This document shows, piece by piece, positions 45,906 through 58,777 of a DNA stretch of 64,000 nt. Below the pieces are notes generated by a model that saw nothing but the letters and a program-made list of their open reading frames with translations, was not told where the DNA came from and did no database searches. A program made the position numbers and the translations under genes. Within the stretch, counting starts at the first letter, position 1; every line of letters starts with the position of its first letter. Origin of the DNA: Tetragonia tetragonoides (Eukaryota; Streptophyta; Magnoliopsida; Caryophyllales; Aizoaceae); NCBI GenBank assembly GCA_038025085.1, contig CM076147.1, positions 2,547,001 to 2,611,000 on the forward strand, given 5' to 3'.

Positions 45906-48900
45906 TTGAGTGCCCTCCAGCAGAATCTATCTAAGATGTCTGTGGAGTCTGATGGCACCAACGAAGGAGAGACAAGCAGGAACAATGAAATGGATGATGA
46001 TGAAATACCACACATGGGAGCTGTTCATTTACTGGGCGCCCTGAGGGGTGATGAGACATCCCTAAAACCCAAGTCAACGGAGCTCATGTACGTCGACGTA
46101 GTGATCAATGGACGTAGTACTCGAGCAATGGTTGACACCGGTGCCACCCATAACTTTGTGGCCGGCACCGAAGCAGAGAGATTGGGACTGAAGCTAGACC
46201 GCGCAGGCGGCAGCATGAAGGCCGTGAACTCGGCAACAAGACCTATCCATGGAATTTCCAAGGGAGTCTTCACTCGGATAGGGGAGTGGAGTGGTGATTG
46301 GACCTTACGGTGACTCCACTAGATGACTTCAAGATGGTACTGGGTATGGACTTTCTCCGCATATCTAAAGCGGCACCCATGCCACATTTGAGTTTCTTAT
46401 TGTTGATGGGTGACAGCCCGTGTCTGGTGAAAGCATCGAACATGAAGGTTGAGAGTAAAAGGGGACAGATGCTCTCGTCGATGCAATTTGAGAAGGGATT
46501 TCGAAGATGTGAACCGTCGTTCCTGGCTACTTTGTCGATGAAGGAAGATTATAAAGATGAGACACTCCTCCGGAAGTAGCGAAACTGCTTGAGGGATTCA
46601 AGGACATTTTGCTTGATGACCTACCCCAAGTCCTCCCTCCTCGCCGATCCGTCGATCATCAGATCGAGCTGATCCCCTGAGCCGTGCCACCCGCTCGTAG
46701 TCCTTACAAGATGGCACCTCCCGAACTGGCTGAACTGAGAAAACAGTTGGATGGGCTCTTGAAAGGAGGATTCATCCGATCGTCCAAAGCGCCCTACGGA
46801 GCTCCGGTGTTGTTCCAGAAAAAGCAAGATGGGACTCTCCGGCTGTGCTTTGACTATCGGGCACTCAACAAGTTGACGGTGAGGAATCACTATCCTATTC
46901 CGTTGATTGCTGACTTGTTCGATCAACTCGGCAATGCTGTATACTTCACGAAGCTTGATTTGAGGTCAGGATACAAGTTCGTATATCGGAAGGGGACGAG
47001 CCGAAGACATCTTGTATGACGAGATATGGAGCTTTTGAATGGTTAGTGATGCCCTTTGGACTAACGAATGCTCCTGCAACATTCTACACCTTGATGAACC
47101 ATGTCTTCCATGGGTACTTGGATAAGTTCGTGGTGGTATACCTTGATGATATTGTGATCTATAGCAAGACGATGAGCGAACACTTGGAACACTTAAGACT
47201 GGTGTTCGAGAAGTTACGCGAGCACCACCTCTTCGTGAAGCCAGAGAAGTGCTCGTTTGCACAAGAGGAAATTAGTTTCCTTGGTCACTTTGTAGGAAAG
47301 GGGAAGATGCGCATGGATCCGAAGAAAGTCTCTGCCATCAAGGAGTGGCAGCCTCCGAATAATGTCTCTGAGCTCCGTTCCTTCCCTGGCCTTGCTAATT
47401 ACTACCGGCGCTTCATTGCAGGGTATTCTGGTATTGTGGCTCCCCTCACAGACTTGCTTAAGAAGTGTGAAGGTTGGAATTGGGCCGAATCACAGATGGA
47501 GGCGTTTGAAAAGTTGAAGAAGTTGGTAACCAAAGAACCGGTATTGTCTCTCCCCGATGTCACAAAACCCTTTGAAGTCGAGACGGATGCCTCAGACTTC
47601 GCCCGCGGAGGAGTACTACTTCAAGAAGGCCACCCGGTTGCTTTTGAGAGCCGCAAGCTGAATGGGGTCGAGAGGCGGTATGCCGCCCAAGAGAAGGAGA
47701 TACTAGCAATTGTACATTGCTTAAGGGTTCGGAGACACTACCTTTTGGGTTCAAAGTTCCTCGTTCGCACAGACAACACTGCGGCGAGCCACTTCTTAAC
47801 CCAACCAAGACTCACTGGTCGAAAAGCTCGGTGGCAGGAATCCTTGGCGGAATTTGATGTGGGTAAACAACAAGGTCGCGGATGCTCTCAATCGTCGGGC
47901 TGACTTTGCTGCCTTGAAGCAAATGGCTCACTTGTCAACAAGTCTAGTGACCACTACGATCCGCGACCAGATCAAGCAACACCTAGCTCAAGATGCAATG
48001 GCGAAGACCATCCAATAACTCATTAAAGAAGGGAAAACAGACGGTTCTGGGTAGAACATGGCCTTATCTTCACAAAGGGACATAGGTTGTATGTTCCCAG
48101 GGCCGAGGGCATTCGGAGGAAATTGCTGAGTGAATGTCATGACACCCTTAGGGCAGGATATCCGGGGTGGCAGCGAACCTTGAGCTTGCTAAAACAAGGG
48201 TACTTCTGGCCCCAGATGAAGGACGATGTAATGAGCTACACTCGGACGTGTCTCGTGTGTCAGCAAGACAAGCCGAATCGACTCAAGCAGCGCGGCCTAC
48301 TAAATCCACTCGCAATGCCGACGAGACCATGGGAGAGTGTCTCCGTGGACTTCATCAACGCGTTACCGAAGGTCGGCCCTTGTCCGCTATTATGGTGATA
48401 GTGGATCGATTCTCGAAGTATGCCACATTCATCCCTATGTCGAAAGCTACTGGAGCAGAAGTGACATCCGTCCTCTTCTTCAAATACATTGTCAAGTACT
48501 GGGGGCTACCTAGGAGCATTGTGAGTGACCGAGACCCTCGGTTCACAGGTATCTTTTGGGGTGAACTCTTCAAGCTTCTTGGGTCAGAGGTGAACATGTC
48601 TTCAGCATACCATCCCCAGACAGACGGACAGACAGAAAGATTCAACGGGCTCCTCGAAAAATACCTTCGACACTTTGTGAGCGCCAACCAGAGAGAGTGG
48701 GTGAGACTACTAGATGTAGCCCAACTCTGCTTCAATTCTCAGAAGAGCTCCTCGTCCAACAGGAGTCCCTTCGAAGTTGTCACGGGACAACAACCTCTCT
48801 TACCGCACACTGTGGATGATCATTACAAGGGCCGAAGCAAGAAGGTATATGAGTTCACCAGAGAATGGAAGCAAAACACCGACATTGCTCGGAGTTACCT

Positions 48901-49243
48901 AGAAAAGGCTTCGAAGCACATGAAGAAATGGGCCAATTAGAAGAGAAGGCCACTGGAGTTCGAAGTGGGAGACCTAGTGATGGTGAAGATCCTCCCAAAG
49001 CAGATGAGATTCGTGAGAGGAAGCGACAAGCGATTAGTCCGCAAATATGAATGCCCCATCCTTATCACCAAAAAGGTGGGAAGTACGACTTACAAAGTGG
49101 AATCCCCGACTTGGATGAAAGTACACCCTGTCTTTCATGTGAGTCGCTTGAAGCCGTATCATCCAGACCCAGAAGATTCCGCCCGCAAAAAGTCTACTCG
49201 GGCCAACATCCGCACCAAGCCGTCCCCGATACTTGATGACTGA
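45906..49243 (+). pseudogene. pol of the Ty3-type element (protease, RT, RNase H, integrase), broken
   Basis: Protease: active-site DTGATHNF near 46134-46157, with a frame change near 46300. Reverse transcriptase: 46684-47320, with [18 protein letters not shown] and the catalytic VVYLDDIVIYS near 47133-47165, and a frame change near 47000. RNase H: FEVETDASDFARGG near 47572-47613 onward. Integrase: the zinc-binding region near 48130-48270 shows GYPGW where GHPGW is usual, so one metal-binding His is lost. The core Asp and Glu positions are seen in VSDRDPRF and TERFNG, with a frame change near 48360 and a stop at 48938-48940. The C-terminal part KVHPVFHVSRLKPYH ends at 49243 and no chromodomain follows, although related chromoviruses have one there. 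Confidence 0.88.
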
Positions 49244-49269
49244 ATCACGTCGCCGAGGACGTCGACAAC

Positions 49270-49284
49270 TTTAGTGGGGGAGAA
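49270..49284 (+). other. Polypurine tract
   Basis: TTTAGTGGGGGAGAA lies immediately before the 3' LTR, in the place of the plus-strand primer. Confidence 0.85.
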
Positions 49285-49794
49285 TGTTAGGTTCCGCCCC
49301 TCACACCTTGTAATTTACAGCTTTCCTTTACCTTCCTTGCAATGTAACATGTCTCTAAGTCGCTTCCTGCGTGTTGACCCTTGGACATGTCTTTACGCTT
49401 TATAGTTCCCTAGTAACATGTCTCTAAGGCGCTTCCTGCGTGTCGACCCTTGGACATGTCTTTAAGCTTTCTAGTTCTTTTACTTTTAGAAGTAGATGTC
49501 GAGTATGAAAGTTATGCACTCTTGATGTATACTCATGTCAGAATGAATAAACCTTTTAAGACTCTTTATGGGGGAAGTAGTCCTCCATATCGATGTATTG
49601 ATGTCAATGCTTGTTGTTGTTAAACTGTGTTGATTGCGTGCATCATCCAACCCCTCTCTCAAACTCCGTCCCTTCCTCACTTTCTTGTGTCCACGGACAC
49701 ATCAAAGACGTTCCTTGTGTACGGCTGACACTCTTACCGCTAGGAGACAAGAGCGCGCCGCACGTCCCGCAACTAGAAAAAGCAGACCGTGACA
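49285..49794 (+). repeat. 3' LTR of the Ty3-type element
   Basis: 510 bp, same length and ends as the 5' LTR, and the same internal 69-bp direct repeat. Confidence 0.92.
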
Positions 49795-51049
49795 CTAGCC
49801 ATCCATTTATACATCAAACAATAACTGTACATTATTTTTCTTTAAACTTAGCTAGCTGAAGCTAATATCATATTATGTAACAACCTTACAACACTTCAAA
49901 TCAGCTCACATAATAAAAGAAGTAATACAATCTCATCCAATAGAAGTTAGCATAAAAGCACTATTATACACATTCTCACTTCGGCCATCTCTGCTGATGT
50001 ACACATGAAATTTAACTGATCAAAGCATCTAAAAATCACTCCTTTAACGCACCGGAACACATCAAGTACTAGCTTATATGCGTCTAGATTTTGGTCTGGC
50101 ATCTAAATACTACTTGTACCATGTAAGTCCCTTTTCAGGACAATAAACTCTTAACTAACCAATAATCCAAATCAATACCTCATGCACTAATTTCAATCCT
50201 AACACATAACAAGCATAACTTGGTCTATCTAGTGCTAAGTCCAGCTTATGCATTTCTAGTTGTTAGGCAAAACCAAACTTTATAGAGTTTCACAATAAAC
50301 CCAAAAATAGCATATACACTACTAGTTCATAAACCAATTCAATAAAACATGCTTTTATAATTTACCCACACATTTAGTGCCAATCTACATGAACTATTAC
50401 AAACCAGAAACCTAATTTCATATATAATCTTAATTCTAAGTATTGTACCTGTATAAGTTCCCCAAATTCAAATCAAACTAATCTAATCATAATTCACATA
50501 TACACATAATTAGGCTCAAAATGAATGTAGGATGAACCTGACGTAATAGATGTAGTTACCTCAAAGCGATTAAGGTCCTAGTTAGCGATTTCAACGTCCT
50601 ACTACTTTAAATTCTACAAGAATCAGCAGTTGGAAAATTCAATTAGCTCTAACTACTCTATTTCTATCAATTGAACTAATGGAGGGATTGCTTTACCTAC
50701 TCAATTGCTGAGTTGTGCGTGTAACTGATAGAGGGATTGCACAGTGGCTGACTGGTCTGGAATTGGCGTCCTGGTGGCTGAACACAGACACGCGGTGGTG
50801 GTTTTGTATTGTGCGGTGGTTGTTGTCGCCACTACTGCTACTGTCGGCGACTAAACATGGGACATGGGGAGAGCGTCGGTGTCATGGGGTTTGGTTGAGC
50901 ACCCTGCAGTGCTTTCGGTGGGTGGCTCTATCGGTTCTGGCAGCGATGATGGTATTGTGAGTAAAGGTGGTGATGGTGTGAATTTTGCTGGTGTGCAGTT
51001 CCTGGTGGTGATGTGTGAAGTGTGATGGTGGTGTGAGATAAAACTGAGG

Positions 51050-51343
51050 GCTCGTTTACGTGCTTGCAATCAAATGTAATGCAATGCAATAATTTTATAG
51101 AGGAGATCTGGGGTGAAAAGGGAAGGAGTGGGGGGAGAGGGATGGGAAAAGTGAGGTTGATTGCATGATCTAATGTAATCACAATTGCTCAACTTTTTTC
51201 ATGTAATGATGATTACTTTGATAATGATGTAATCAACCTCACTTTTTCCATCCCTCTCTCCCCATTCCTTCCCTTTTCACCTTACATCTCCTCTTTAAAA
51301 TGATTGCATTGCATACATTTGATTGCAAGGAAGTAAACGCCAC
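51050..51343. mobile_element. Foldback MITE (TTGCAATCAAATG family), copy 2
   Basis: The ends CTCGTTTACGTGCTTGCAATCAAATG and ATTTGATTGCAAGGAAGTAAACG are inverted copies. It shares AAAGTGAGGTTGATTGCAT and its complement with the element at 35631-35912. It is inserted in the solo LTR. Confidence 0.78.
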
Positions 51344-51824
51344 CTGAGAGTGAAACAAGGAGAAGATAGAAATAAAAGGGGCAAGGAAAGAGATTTCTTA
51401 ATCTCCTGGGTTTTTAGTTTAGCCATTCTAATTTTTAAAAGTGCCACCTGACTCAAAAAGAAAAACTACACTTGGTTTTCCTACCACTTGACTTTGTGCT
51501 CTTACGTATAACCTAGCTAGTAGGCCTAACTCAATCTACTAACACTTAATCTTCTAATTTCGTCCCTTTTCTAAGTTGCAGTTATGTCTCTAATACTAAA
51601 ACTAGACCCAGATTATCAACCAATAATAACACTTAACTAGTAAGACCTCAAATATAAGACTACTAAAACTACATCTAATACGATCATTAGCATTTAATAA
51701 TAGCAATATTAATAGATATCAATATCTAATGACAAAAAAGAATTTAACTAATAGCCAAGAAAATTTCTTTTTCTTTTTTTTGTAATTTATAAAATGCTAT
51801 TAAAATACTGGGTATTCCAGTGCA

Positions 51825-52323
51825 TGTTCCGTGCCGAAGCCATCATTTTAACTATTCCCCAAAGTGAAACATGTTGGCAAAACAAAAATTAAGAATAATC
51901 TCTTTATCGCAATACAAAAATAACTATGTATACCTACATTTTACATTGGTAGGGGTCAGTGGTGAATTCAGAATTTTGGGATGGGGTATAACACAGTTGT
52001 AAAAACGATATAAATAAAATAATTAATGTCTAGAAAAAAATTTAACAAATATTTTGCATCCAACTAAAAATTGAATTATTTTGGATGTTCTAGATCGTTT
52101 TGAAGTGATTTATTAAGTTGCCATCACTTAGTTTTAAAACAATAGAGTAATCATATATTTCTTCTGTGAATTTAAATTGGCTAGCTAAAAAAGGTCCAAT
52201 TAATTTTGAATTCCAAATCAATAGTTAAAGATAAAGAAGTTAAAGCATGATAAAAAAAGTAAAATTAATTAAATAATGTATTTTATCTAGTGTGGGAAGC
52301 TGAGAGATAGAGATCAGATAACA
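51825..52323. other. Intergenic, no recognised feature
   Basis: The region is AT-rich. A GGTCAGTGGTGAATTCAGAATTTTG phrase near 51955-51980 resembles words seen in plant DNA transposons. No gene. Confidence 0.4.
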
Positions 52324-52683
52324 TTTTTTTTTTTGTTGCGCAAATGGGCAAAGCCCAAACTAAACTACAAAAATTAAGAAATACTAACGCAATACAAAAC
52401 TCCCCACAATCCGCATGCCAAGTAACACCACTAATGTCTTCAAACAAAAGGGGACGCAACCCTTGAGGAGGATCAGTTAAACAACACCAACAGTTAGGTT
52501 ACCCCATGATTAGCTAACCAATCAGCAGGCTTATTAGCTTTATGGTGGCAATGAGTGAGTTTGATAACCCAGTATTGGCGAGTTATAAACTTACGACATT
52601 GTTCAATAATAAGATGGACATTAGCACTAGCATGGACTGTATGAACAGAGAGGAGGTGTAGAGCAAGCTGCGAGTCCACACTT
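52324..52683 (-). mobile_element. LINE-c: 5'-truncated LINE 3' end with RNase H remnant
   Basis: On the minus strand it reads DSQLALHLLSV at 52679 on, then IEQCRKFITRQYWVIKLTHC and NKPADWLANHG. This is the C-terminal half of the RNase H domain of plant L1 elements. It ends with a short 3' UTR and a 13-A tail (T run at 52325-52337). All the rest of the element is missing. Confidence 0.75.
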
Positions 52684-55275
52684 TTCTTTTGCTATGCCAA
52701 AGGTTGCGTGATTGTATTAAAAATTCTCAAAAGACAAGCAAACAACTTAAATGCCACACTCCGAACGAAACTCCTCGGGGTGAAGAATACCCTCAAAATC
52801 AAAGGAGGCCGCCCACGCGGAAAAAGAGTGGGCTAAAACATTGTTCGTTCGTGGCACAAAAAATAACACTAACAATACAAGAAGTCATAAAGTCAAAAGT
52901 TTCTTCAAGTAAACTTCTTGTCTTCCATGGGAAAGGCTTTCCTCGCTTTATATCTTCAACAACTAATTTCGCATCACTGAAGATGCTAGCACTTGTGATA
53001 TTTTCCTTCTTGAGTAGTCTGGTAGCTTGAAGGATAACATAAGTTTCTGTCTCCGATGGGTCTCTGGTACTTGCCCAGCTTGCCTCAGCTCTGATGGGAT
53101 GACCTGTATGGTCAAGCTGCACCCACGCCAAGTGGGCTTTTAAGGGGCGCACTGCAACATCAACAAAAAATGTAGTTGCACTATTAATAGTAGGCATAAA
53201 GATTTGTTTCAACATCTCATTGCTAGGAGTAGGAACAACATCAAACGCAACCACAAACTCCTGCCATCTCTTTGTGATTATTTCAATCCCCTCCTGGCCA
53301 GAGGCAACAACCCCATCATGGAGGACTCTATTACGCAACCACCAAATCGAATCAACAATGATAGGTGCTTTACAAGCAAATAAGTTACCAGTATCTTTTG
53401 CCATTGAAACTCGCAGGCTAAACGAGTGAGAGAAACACCCCTCCAACCATTGGTACCAATCCCATTGCGGATGTGAATCAAATTCTAGACTTGTTACCTG
53501 GAGCCAAACTGCTCTAGCAAACGGGCAGGTGAAGAACAAATGAGTCTCAGTCTCTATCCCACAGTTGGCTCTGTTGCACAGTATACATGAATCATCAATT
53601 GTTGGGATACTGATCTTTAAAGCGGCCTTGGAGGGGATGACCTTCCACGCAATTCGCCATATAAAAATACTAATCCGTTGAGGTACCTTTAAATTCCACG
53701 CATCTTTCCAGAAAATACAGCCCAGAACCTGATGCTCCACTAGGCGTGGTTGGATGACAAGTTTATAAGTACTTTTGACCAAAAACTCTCAACGCCTTTC
53801 AAAGACCCAGAAAAATGAATCTTTCTCCGTAGCAGATGACAGAGGAATAAGAAGAATAGCCTCAGCTAAAGGCCCATCAAATTGATATCTCGAATTAAAT
53901 CGACATCCCATATATGTTCACAGTTACAGTCACTAAGCTTAAAAACTTCAATCTCAGCACCTTCACGAGCCCCCGGCTTGAAACCTTCCAGCCCGGGCAC
54001 CCCGGGATCAGCCCACACATTAATTGTCTCACCATTCCCCACAAGGCAACAACCTCCTTGTCGAATAATATCTCCTTCTTGGAGAATGTCCCTCCATTGT
54101 TACGAGTCAGATGGAAAGGGGCAAACATGAAGAAAGCCATGTCGTTTGCAATATTTTTTAAGGAATTGCTGCACCTATAGACGACTATCATTTGAAAACA
54201 CATTCCAGGCAAGTTTTGAATTAAGGGCCCTATTAGTATCCACCATTTTCCGTAGTCCTAGACCCCCAAAGCATTTTCCCATGACTTCAAATATATACCC
54301 TTTCCACGTACCTCCTTGCCCCACCAAAAATCCTTAATCAACGCATCCATGTCTTTACACATCATCACACTAATTGAGTTGGACGCCATGACATAGCTTG
54401 GAATAGCCGTAACCACTGCTTGTATAATTGTGGTCCATCCTGCAAAGGAAAGGGTTTTGGCTTTCCAAGTCTTCATCTTATCTTTGAGGCGTTCCATTAT
54501 GTACAAGAAACGTTGGCGCTTTCCATTGTTGCGGAAAAAGGGCATACCAAGGTAGACTGCGTCTTTATCCATGGTTGCAAGGTTCAAATGCCATTTCAAA
54601 CGACCTTTTATTACACGAACAGTGTTAGGGTTGAAGTAAACACCCGACTTTGCTTTGTTTGTAGCCAATCCACTCCACTCTTCCATACGATCCAGTGCCT
54701 CATTAATTGCATTTGCATTTTCATCAGTTGCTCTTGCGAAAACAACCAAGTCGTCTGCAAAAAGTAGGTGGGAGAAACTATCGCAGCTTTTGTCAATTGC
54801 AATACCCTGGAGTTTACCGCTGTTTGGAGCTCTAAGAAATAGCCTCGAGAGAGTCTCCATGCCAAGAACGAATAAAAATGGGGAAAGGGGGTCGCCTTGG
54901 CGAATCCCCCTTTGGGGGGTTGATGAAGCCTTGGGGTGATCCGTTGATGAGGATAGACATGGTTGTGGAGCTAATACACTGGTTGATCATTTTCACAAAG
55001 TGGTCGTTGAAGCCCAAGTTGCGTAACACATAAAGAAAGATCCCCAGTCTAATTTATCACATGCCTTTGCCATATCGACTTTGATATCCATTAGACCACC
55101 CTTTCCCTTCTGCTTCTTCATAGTGTGCAACATTTCTTGGACGAGAATAGTATTGTTCAAAATCACTCTCCCCGGTACAAAATCCGTTTGGAGAGGGCTA
55201 ATCAGTTTGTGAAATAGGGGCTTCAAACGATTGACAAGCAGCTTTTATATGATTTTGTACACTACATTACAAAGT
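52684..55275 (-). mobile_element. LINE-a: 5'-truncated LINE (RT, zinc-binding region, RNase H), decayed
   Basis: Minus-strand frames read, 5' to 3': the RT start (VNRLKPLFHKLISPLQTDF at 55226 on), then SPLLF-region remnants with a frame change near 54870, the catalytic LLFADDLVVFA near 54770, and the LSFAGWTTIIQAVV region near 54430. A frame change near 53790 follows, then the zinc-binding reverse-transcriptase tail (CILCNRANCGIETETHLFF, 53590-53530) and RNase H (FFVDVAVRPLKAHLAW, SETETYVILQA, IFSDAKLVVEDI, 53180-52900). The endonuclease and ORF1 are absent. Its 3' end (CAACCTTTGGCATAGCAAAAGAAAA on the minus strand) abuts LINE-c. Confidence 0.85.
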
Positions 55276-55480
55276 TTAATGGGTTTTTGGTAACAAATCA
55301 ATTTGTTTTATTACCAAAACCATAACAACCATATACAACCTATTCAACTTGCTTCCAATAAGGATAGCAAATTAATGGGCTCTTAAGCACCTAAAGACAT
55401 AATGTATCTATGCACTATTACAGATTTAGTAGCTGAAAAAACAAAATTAATTCTAGTACAAACATTAAGCTTGATCATAT

Positions 55481-58400
55481 CTAGAACATCAAAGGGATAG
55501 TTGTTTGCTTGAAGATTCTCCTATTTATTTCCAGCCATACATGGTACACCATAGCAACTAAAGCAGCACCGATTGCATGCTTCTTCACCTTTCTCCATGG
55601 CTTCCTTTCTATCCATCTAAACATTCTGTGCAGCTTCTCAGGTCTCTTTCTGATCCCCAACCAGCTGAAGGCTTTCTGGAACAATTCCCTAGTGTACTCA
55701 CACTGCCACATGAGATGGTCACGACTCTCATTTTCCACCCTGCATAGACTGCATATAGGATCAACACCCTGAATCTGGAATCTCACTAGTCTGTCTTTAG
55801 TGAGAAGCCTATTCATAGATGCTAACCATAATACAAAAGCATGCTTGGGAGTGGTTGTCCTGCTCCAAATCTATCTAGCCATAGGCAGTTTCTCCTGAAC
55901 TCCTCTAAGCCACCTGTACCCTGTGCCAATGGTGTAGCTCCCAGTTCTATCTTGCCCCCACTGTGTATCATGCACATAACCATCTCTGAATTTCCATTTT
56001 ATTTTATTCAGTTTCTGCCAATACCCAGCTGTGACTCCCCTTCCCCTCATCGTAGAAATTTTCCTGTTTCATATATATGGAGTTTACCTAATTTACCCAA
56101 AGTACATCTTGTTTAGAGGATACAGCCCAGATATGCTTACCCATAGCTGCAGTATTTCACTCTTTACAGCTCTTGATGCTCAAACCACCTTCTGATCTGG
56201 GTTTGCAGACCTGGTCCCAAGCTACAAGGGGAGTTTTTCTTGCATCCTGTCCCCATAAGAACTGTCTGCATATCTGCTCAATTTGCTTGACTATATGCTG
56301 TGGCGTGATAAACATGGATTCCCAATAAACTTGCAATGAAAATAGGACTGAGTTAACCAGTTGATTTCTCCCAGCATAGGACAGATGCCTGCTTGACCAA
56401 CATTTAATTCTACTGGTTATTTTGTCTATCAGCAGCTGACAATCAATTTTACTCAATTTAGTAGGAGATAGAGGCAGCCCCAAGTATTTCATAGGAAACT
56501 TCCCCTTCACAAACCCAGTTAAATCCGGTATTTTCTCCTCAATTTCCTGTTGTATGCCAGTTGTATAAATACAGGACTTCATACAATTCACACACAATCC
56601 TGAAGTTGCAGCAAAATATTGTAAATAATCATGTAAAATACTTACAGAGCTAGCTTTGCCATTGCAGAACAGCAAGAGGTCATCTGCAAAGCAAAGGCTA
56701 ACCAGCTTCAAGCCTCTGCATAGTGGATGAAAGGAGAAATCTGTTTGCATTGCTTCCAGCTGAATTTTCCTTGTTAAATATTCCATGGCCATGACAAATA
56801 AAAGAGGTGAGACTGGGTCCCTCTGCCTCAGTCCTCTACCTCCTTTAAAAAACCCACATAATTCTCCATTGATGACCACTGAAAAGCTAGATGTCATCAT
56901 ACATTGTTCTAGCCATTTGCAAAATTTGCTAGGAAACTTAAAAGCTTCAAGCTGCTCCATTATAAATCTCCAATTAACAGTATCATAAGCTTTCCTTAAG
57001 CCTATCTTCATGAGGCATCTTGGGGATGAATTCTTTTTTCCATAGAGCCGAATGATATCCTGACTAATCAGAACATTATGAGTTATGGATCTTCCAGCCA
57101 CAGGCACCTTGGTTCTCATTCATTATCTCAGGCAAGATCTTCTTCAGTCTTGAACAGAGAAGCTTGGAAATGCCTTTATACAGAACATTGCAGCATGCAA
57201 TAGGTCTGTATTCAGCAACACTACAAGCCTTATCAACTTTTGGGACAAGAGCTATTGCAGTAGTATTAATACTCTTCAAAAGCCTGCCAGTCTGAAAGAA
57301 ATCTTGAACTGCTTCAATCACCTCCCCTCCTATAATAGACCATGCAGCTTTAAAGAAACTCCCACTGTACCCATCTGGACCTGGGCTCTTGGATTAGGGA
57401 TAGAGAAATAGGCTTTTTTGATTTCCTCATGTGTGAAAGGAGCAATCAAATCAAATTGTTGTTGAATGTTCAGTACAGGGCCGTGGTTCATAACAATTTG
57501 CTCAATTGGGATTCTTGGCATTGGATTCCCAAGCATATCCTGGAAATATTGTACAAAATGCTCAATAATTTTCTCTGGATCACTGGTGGTGTTTCCATTC
57601 TCCTCAATTACAGAAGAAATTCTCCCTTTATGCATGCGTTGCTTAATTACAGCATGAAAGTAAGCAGAGTTATTATCCCCAAGCCTAATCCAATCTGCCT
57701 TGCTTCTCTGTTTCAATAATTTCTCATTTACCAAATTAACCTCTAGAAATTTTCTCCTTGCCAATTTTTCCTGTTGCTGCAAATGTAAATTTGCAGGATT
57801 TTTTTGAATTTCTTCCTGCAAATTTAGCATCTGATTTCTAGCCATATCCACCTGCCCACATCATACTTGTGTCTGTGGAGCTGCTTGAGGGAGCCCTTTA
57901 AAATTTTCATTTTGTGCACCACCTGATACATCTTGCATCCCATAACCTCTGTACTCCAGGTATTCCTAACAAGTGTCTGAAATTGAGGGTCATCTACCCA
58001 CATATCACAAAACTTAAAAGGTTGTGCATGCCTTTTAGTTTGTGAGTGAATAGATATAGCTGCAGGGGAATGGTCAGATAATCCCTTTGGGAGAAAGATA
58101 ACCTCAGAATCCACAAATTCCTGGATCCAGTTACCATTAACCAACACCCTATCCAATTTAGACCACACTCTATCCCCATCCTCCTGCTTATTGCTCCAAG
58201 TAAACTGGCATCCAGTCCATTTCAGGTCTTGCAATTGACATCTATCTATACATGCTTTAAAGTCCCTTATATCTGCAAATGTTAAAGGATTTCCCCCAAG
58301 CCTCTCCTCAGGAGCTAGCATGCAGTTAAAATCCCAAATAAGCAACCAAGGCATATTCATATTCCCATTCAGTGCAATCAAATCATTCCACAACTCAACT

Positions 58401-58777
58401 CTAGCATTTGCATCATTATAAGCATATATACAAGAGCAAAAAAAAATATTACCAGAAGCTCTGTGAACTATCTTGCAGTGAACAAGCTGAGCAGATGAGA
58501 ATTCAATGGAAACCTGAAATATATCCTGCTTCCAAAAAATCCATACTCTCCCTAGTTGATGATGCTGGTGATTAATAAAGTACTCCCAACCTTCACAGAC
58601 CCTGTCATGAGCTTCATCTATTTTTTGGGTTTTAATTTTTGTTTCCAGTAAACTACAAAAACCAAAGTTATTCTTCTTGTAAAAGAGAGAGATTTCTCTT
58701 TGCTTATTTGGCCAATTAAGGCCTCTAACATTCCATGAGAGCAGCCTATCCATGGGCGTCATGTGGCCCTGGATCAT
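55481..58777 (-). pseudogene. LINE-b ORF2: endonuclease and reverse transcriptase, broken
   Basis: The endonuclease starts MDRLLSWNVRGLNWPNK near 58753 and keeps the APE-type residues in SLLETKIKTQK, IWDFNCML and LSDHSPA (58660-58050). A frame change follows near 57840, and others near 57330 and 57120. The reverse transcriptase includes KIGLRKAYDTVNWRF (near 57006), RQRDPVSPLLFVMAMEYL, the catalytic SLCFADDLLLF (near 56700) and a zinc-binding tail CSLCRVENESRDHLMWQCE (near 55755). A stop or shift lies near 56157. No RNase H is seen, unlike LINE-a. Confidence 0.88.

Larger units (their letters stand above)
44323..49794 (+). mobile_element. Ty3-type LTR retrotransposon, 5472 bp, defective
   Basis: Two LTRs of equal length, 44323-44832 and 49285-49794 (510 bp each), start TGTTAGGTTCC and end CGTGACA. 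They differ at about 20 positions by eye (about 4%). The primer-binding site TGGTATCAGAGC (44835-44846) matches the initiator-Met tRNA 3' end. A purine-rich TTTAGTGGGGGAGAA lies just before the 3' LTR. Flanks CTAGT and CTAGC match at four of five bases. The order protease, RT, RNase H, integrase is that of Ty3/Gypsy. Several stops and shifts break gag and pol, so it could move only with enzymes supplied by another copy. It lies within the solo LTR. Confidence 0.93.
43060..51824 (+). mobile_element. Solo LTR (about 3 kb) carrying nested insertions
   Basis: The sequence starts TGTAACACCCCGAATTTT at 43065 and ends TACTGGGTATTCCA at 51819, the TG...CA ends of a large plant LTR. GTGCA flanks it exactly at 43060-43064 and 51820-51824, a perfect 5-bp target duplication. 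Only one LTR length is present once the Ty3 element (44323-49794) and the MITE (51050-51343) are removed, so I read it as a solo LTR left after recombination between the two LTRs of a full element. The left segment has repeated CACAACTGGGGGTCA blocks (43818-43930). TGTAACACCCC starts are common in large plant Ty3-type LTRs. Confidence 0.8.

Noticed and set aside
44323..49794. The Ty3-type element as an active, autonomous element
   Set aside because: gag has at least three stops, pol has several frame changes, and the integrase zinc-binding region has lost a His.
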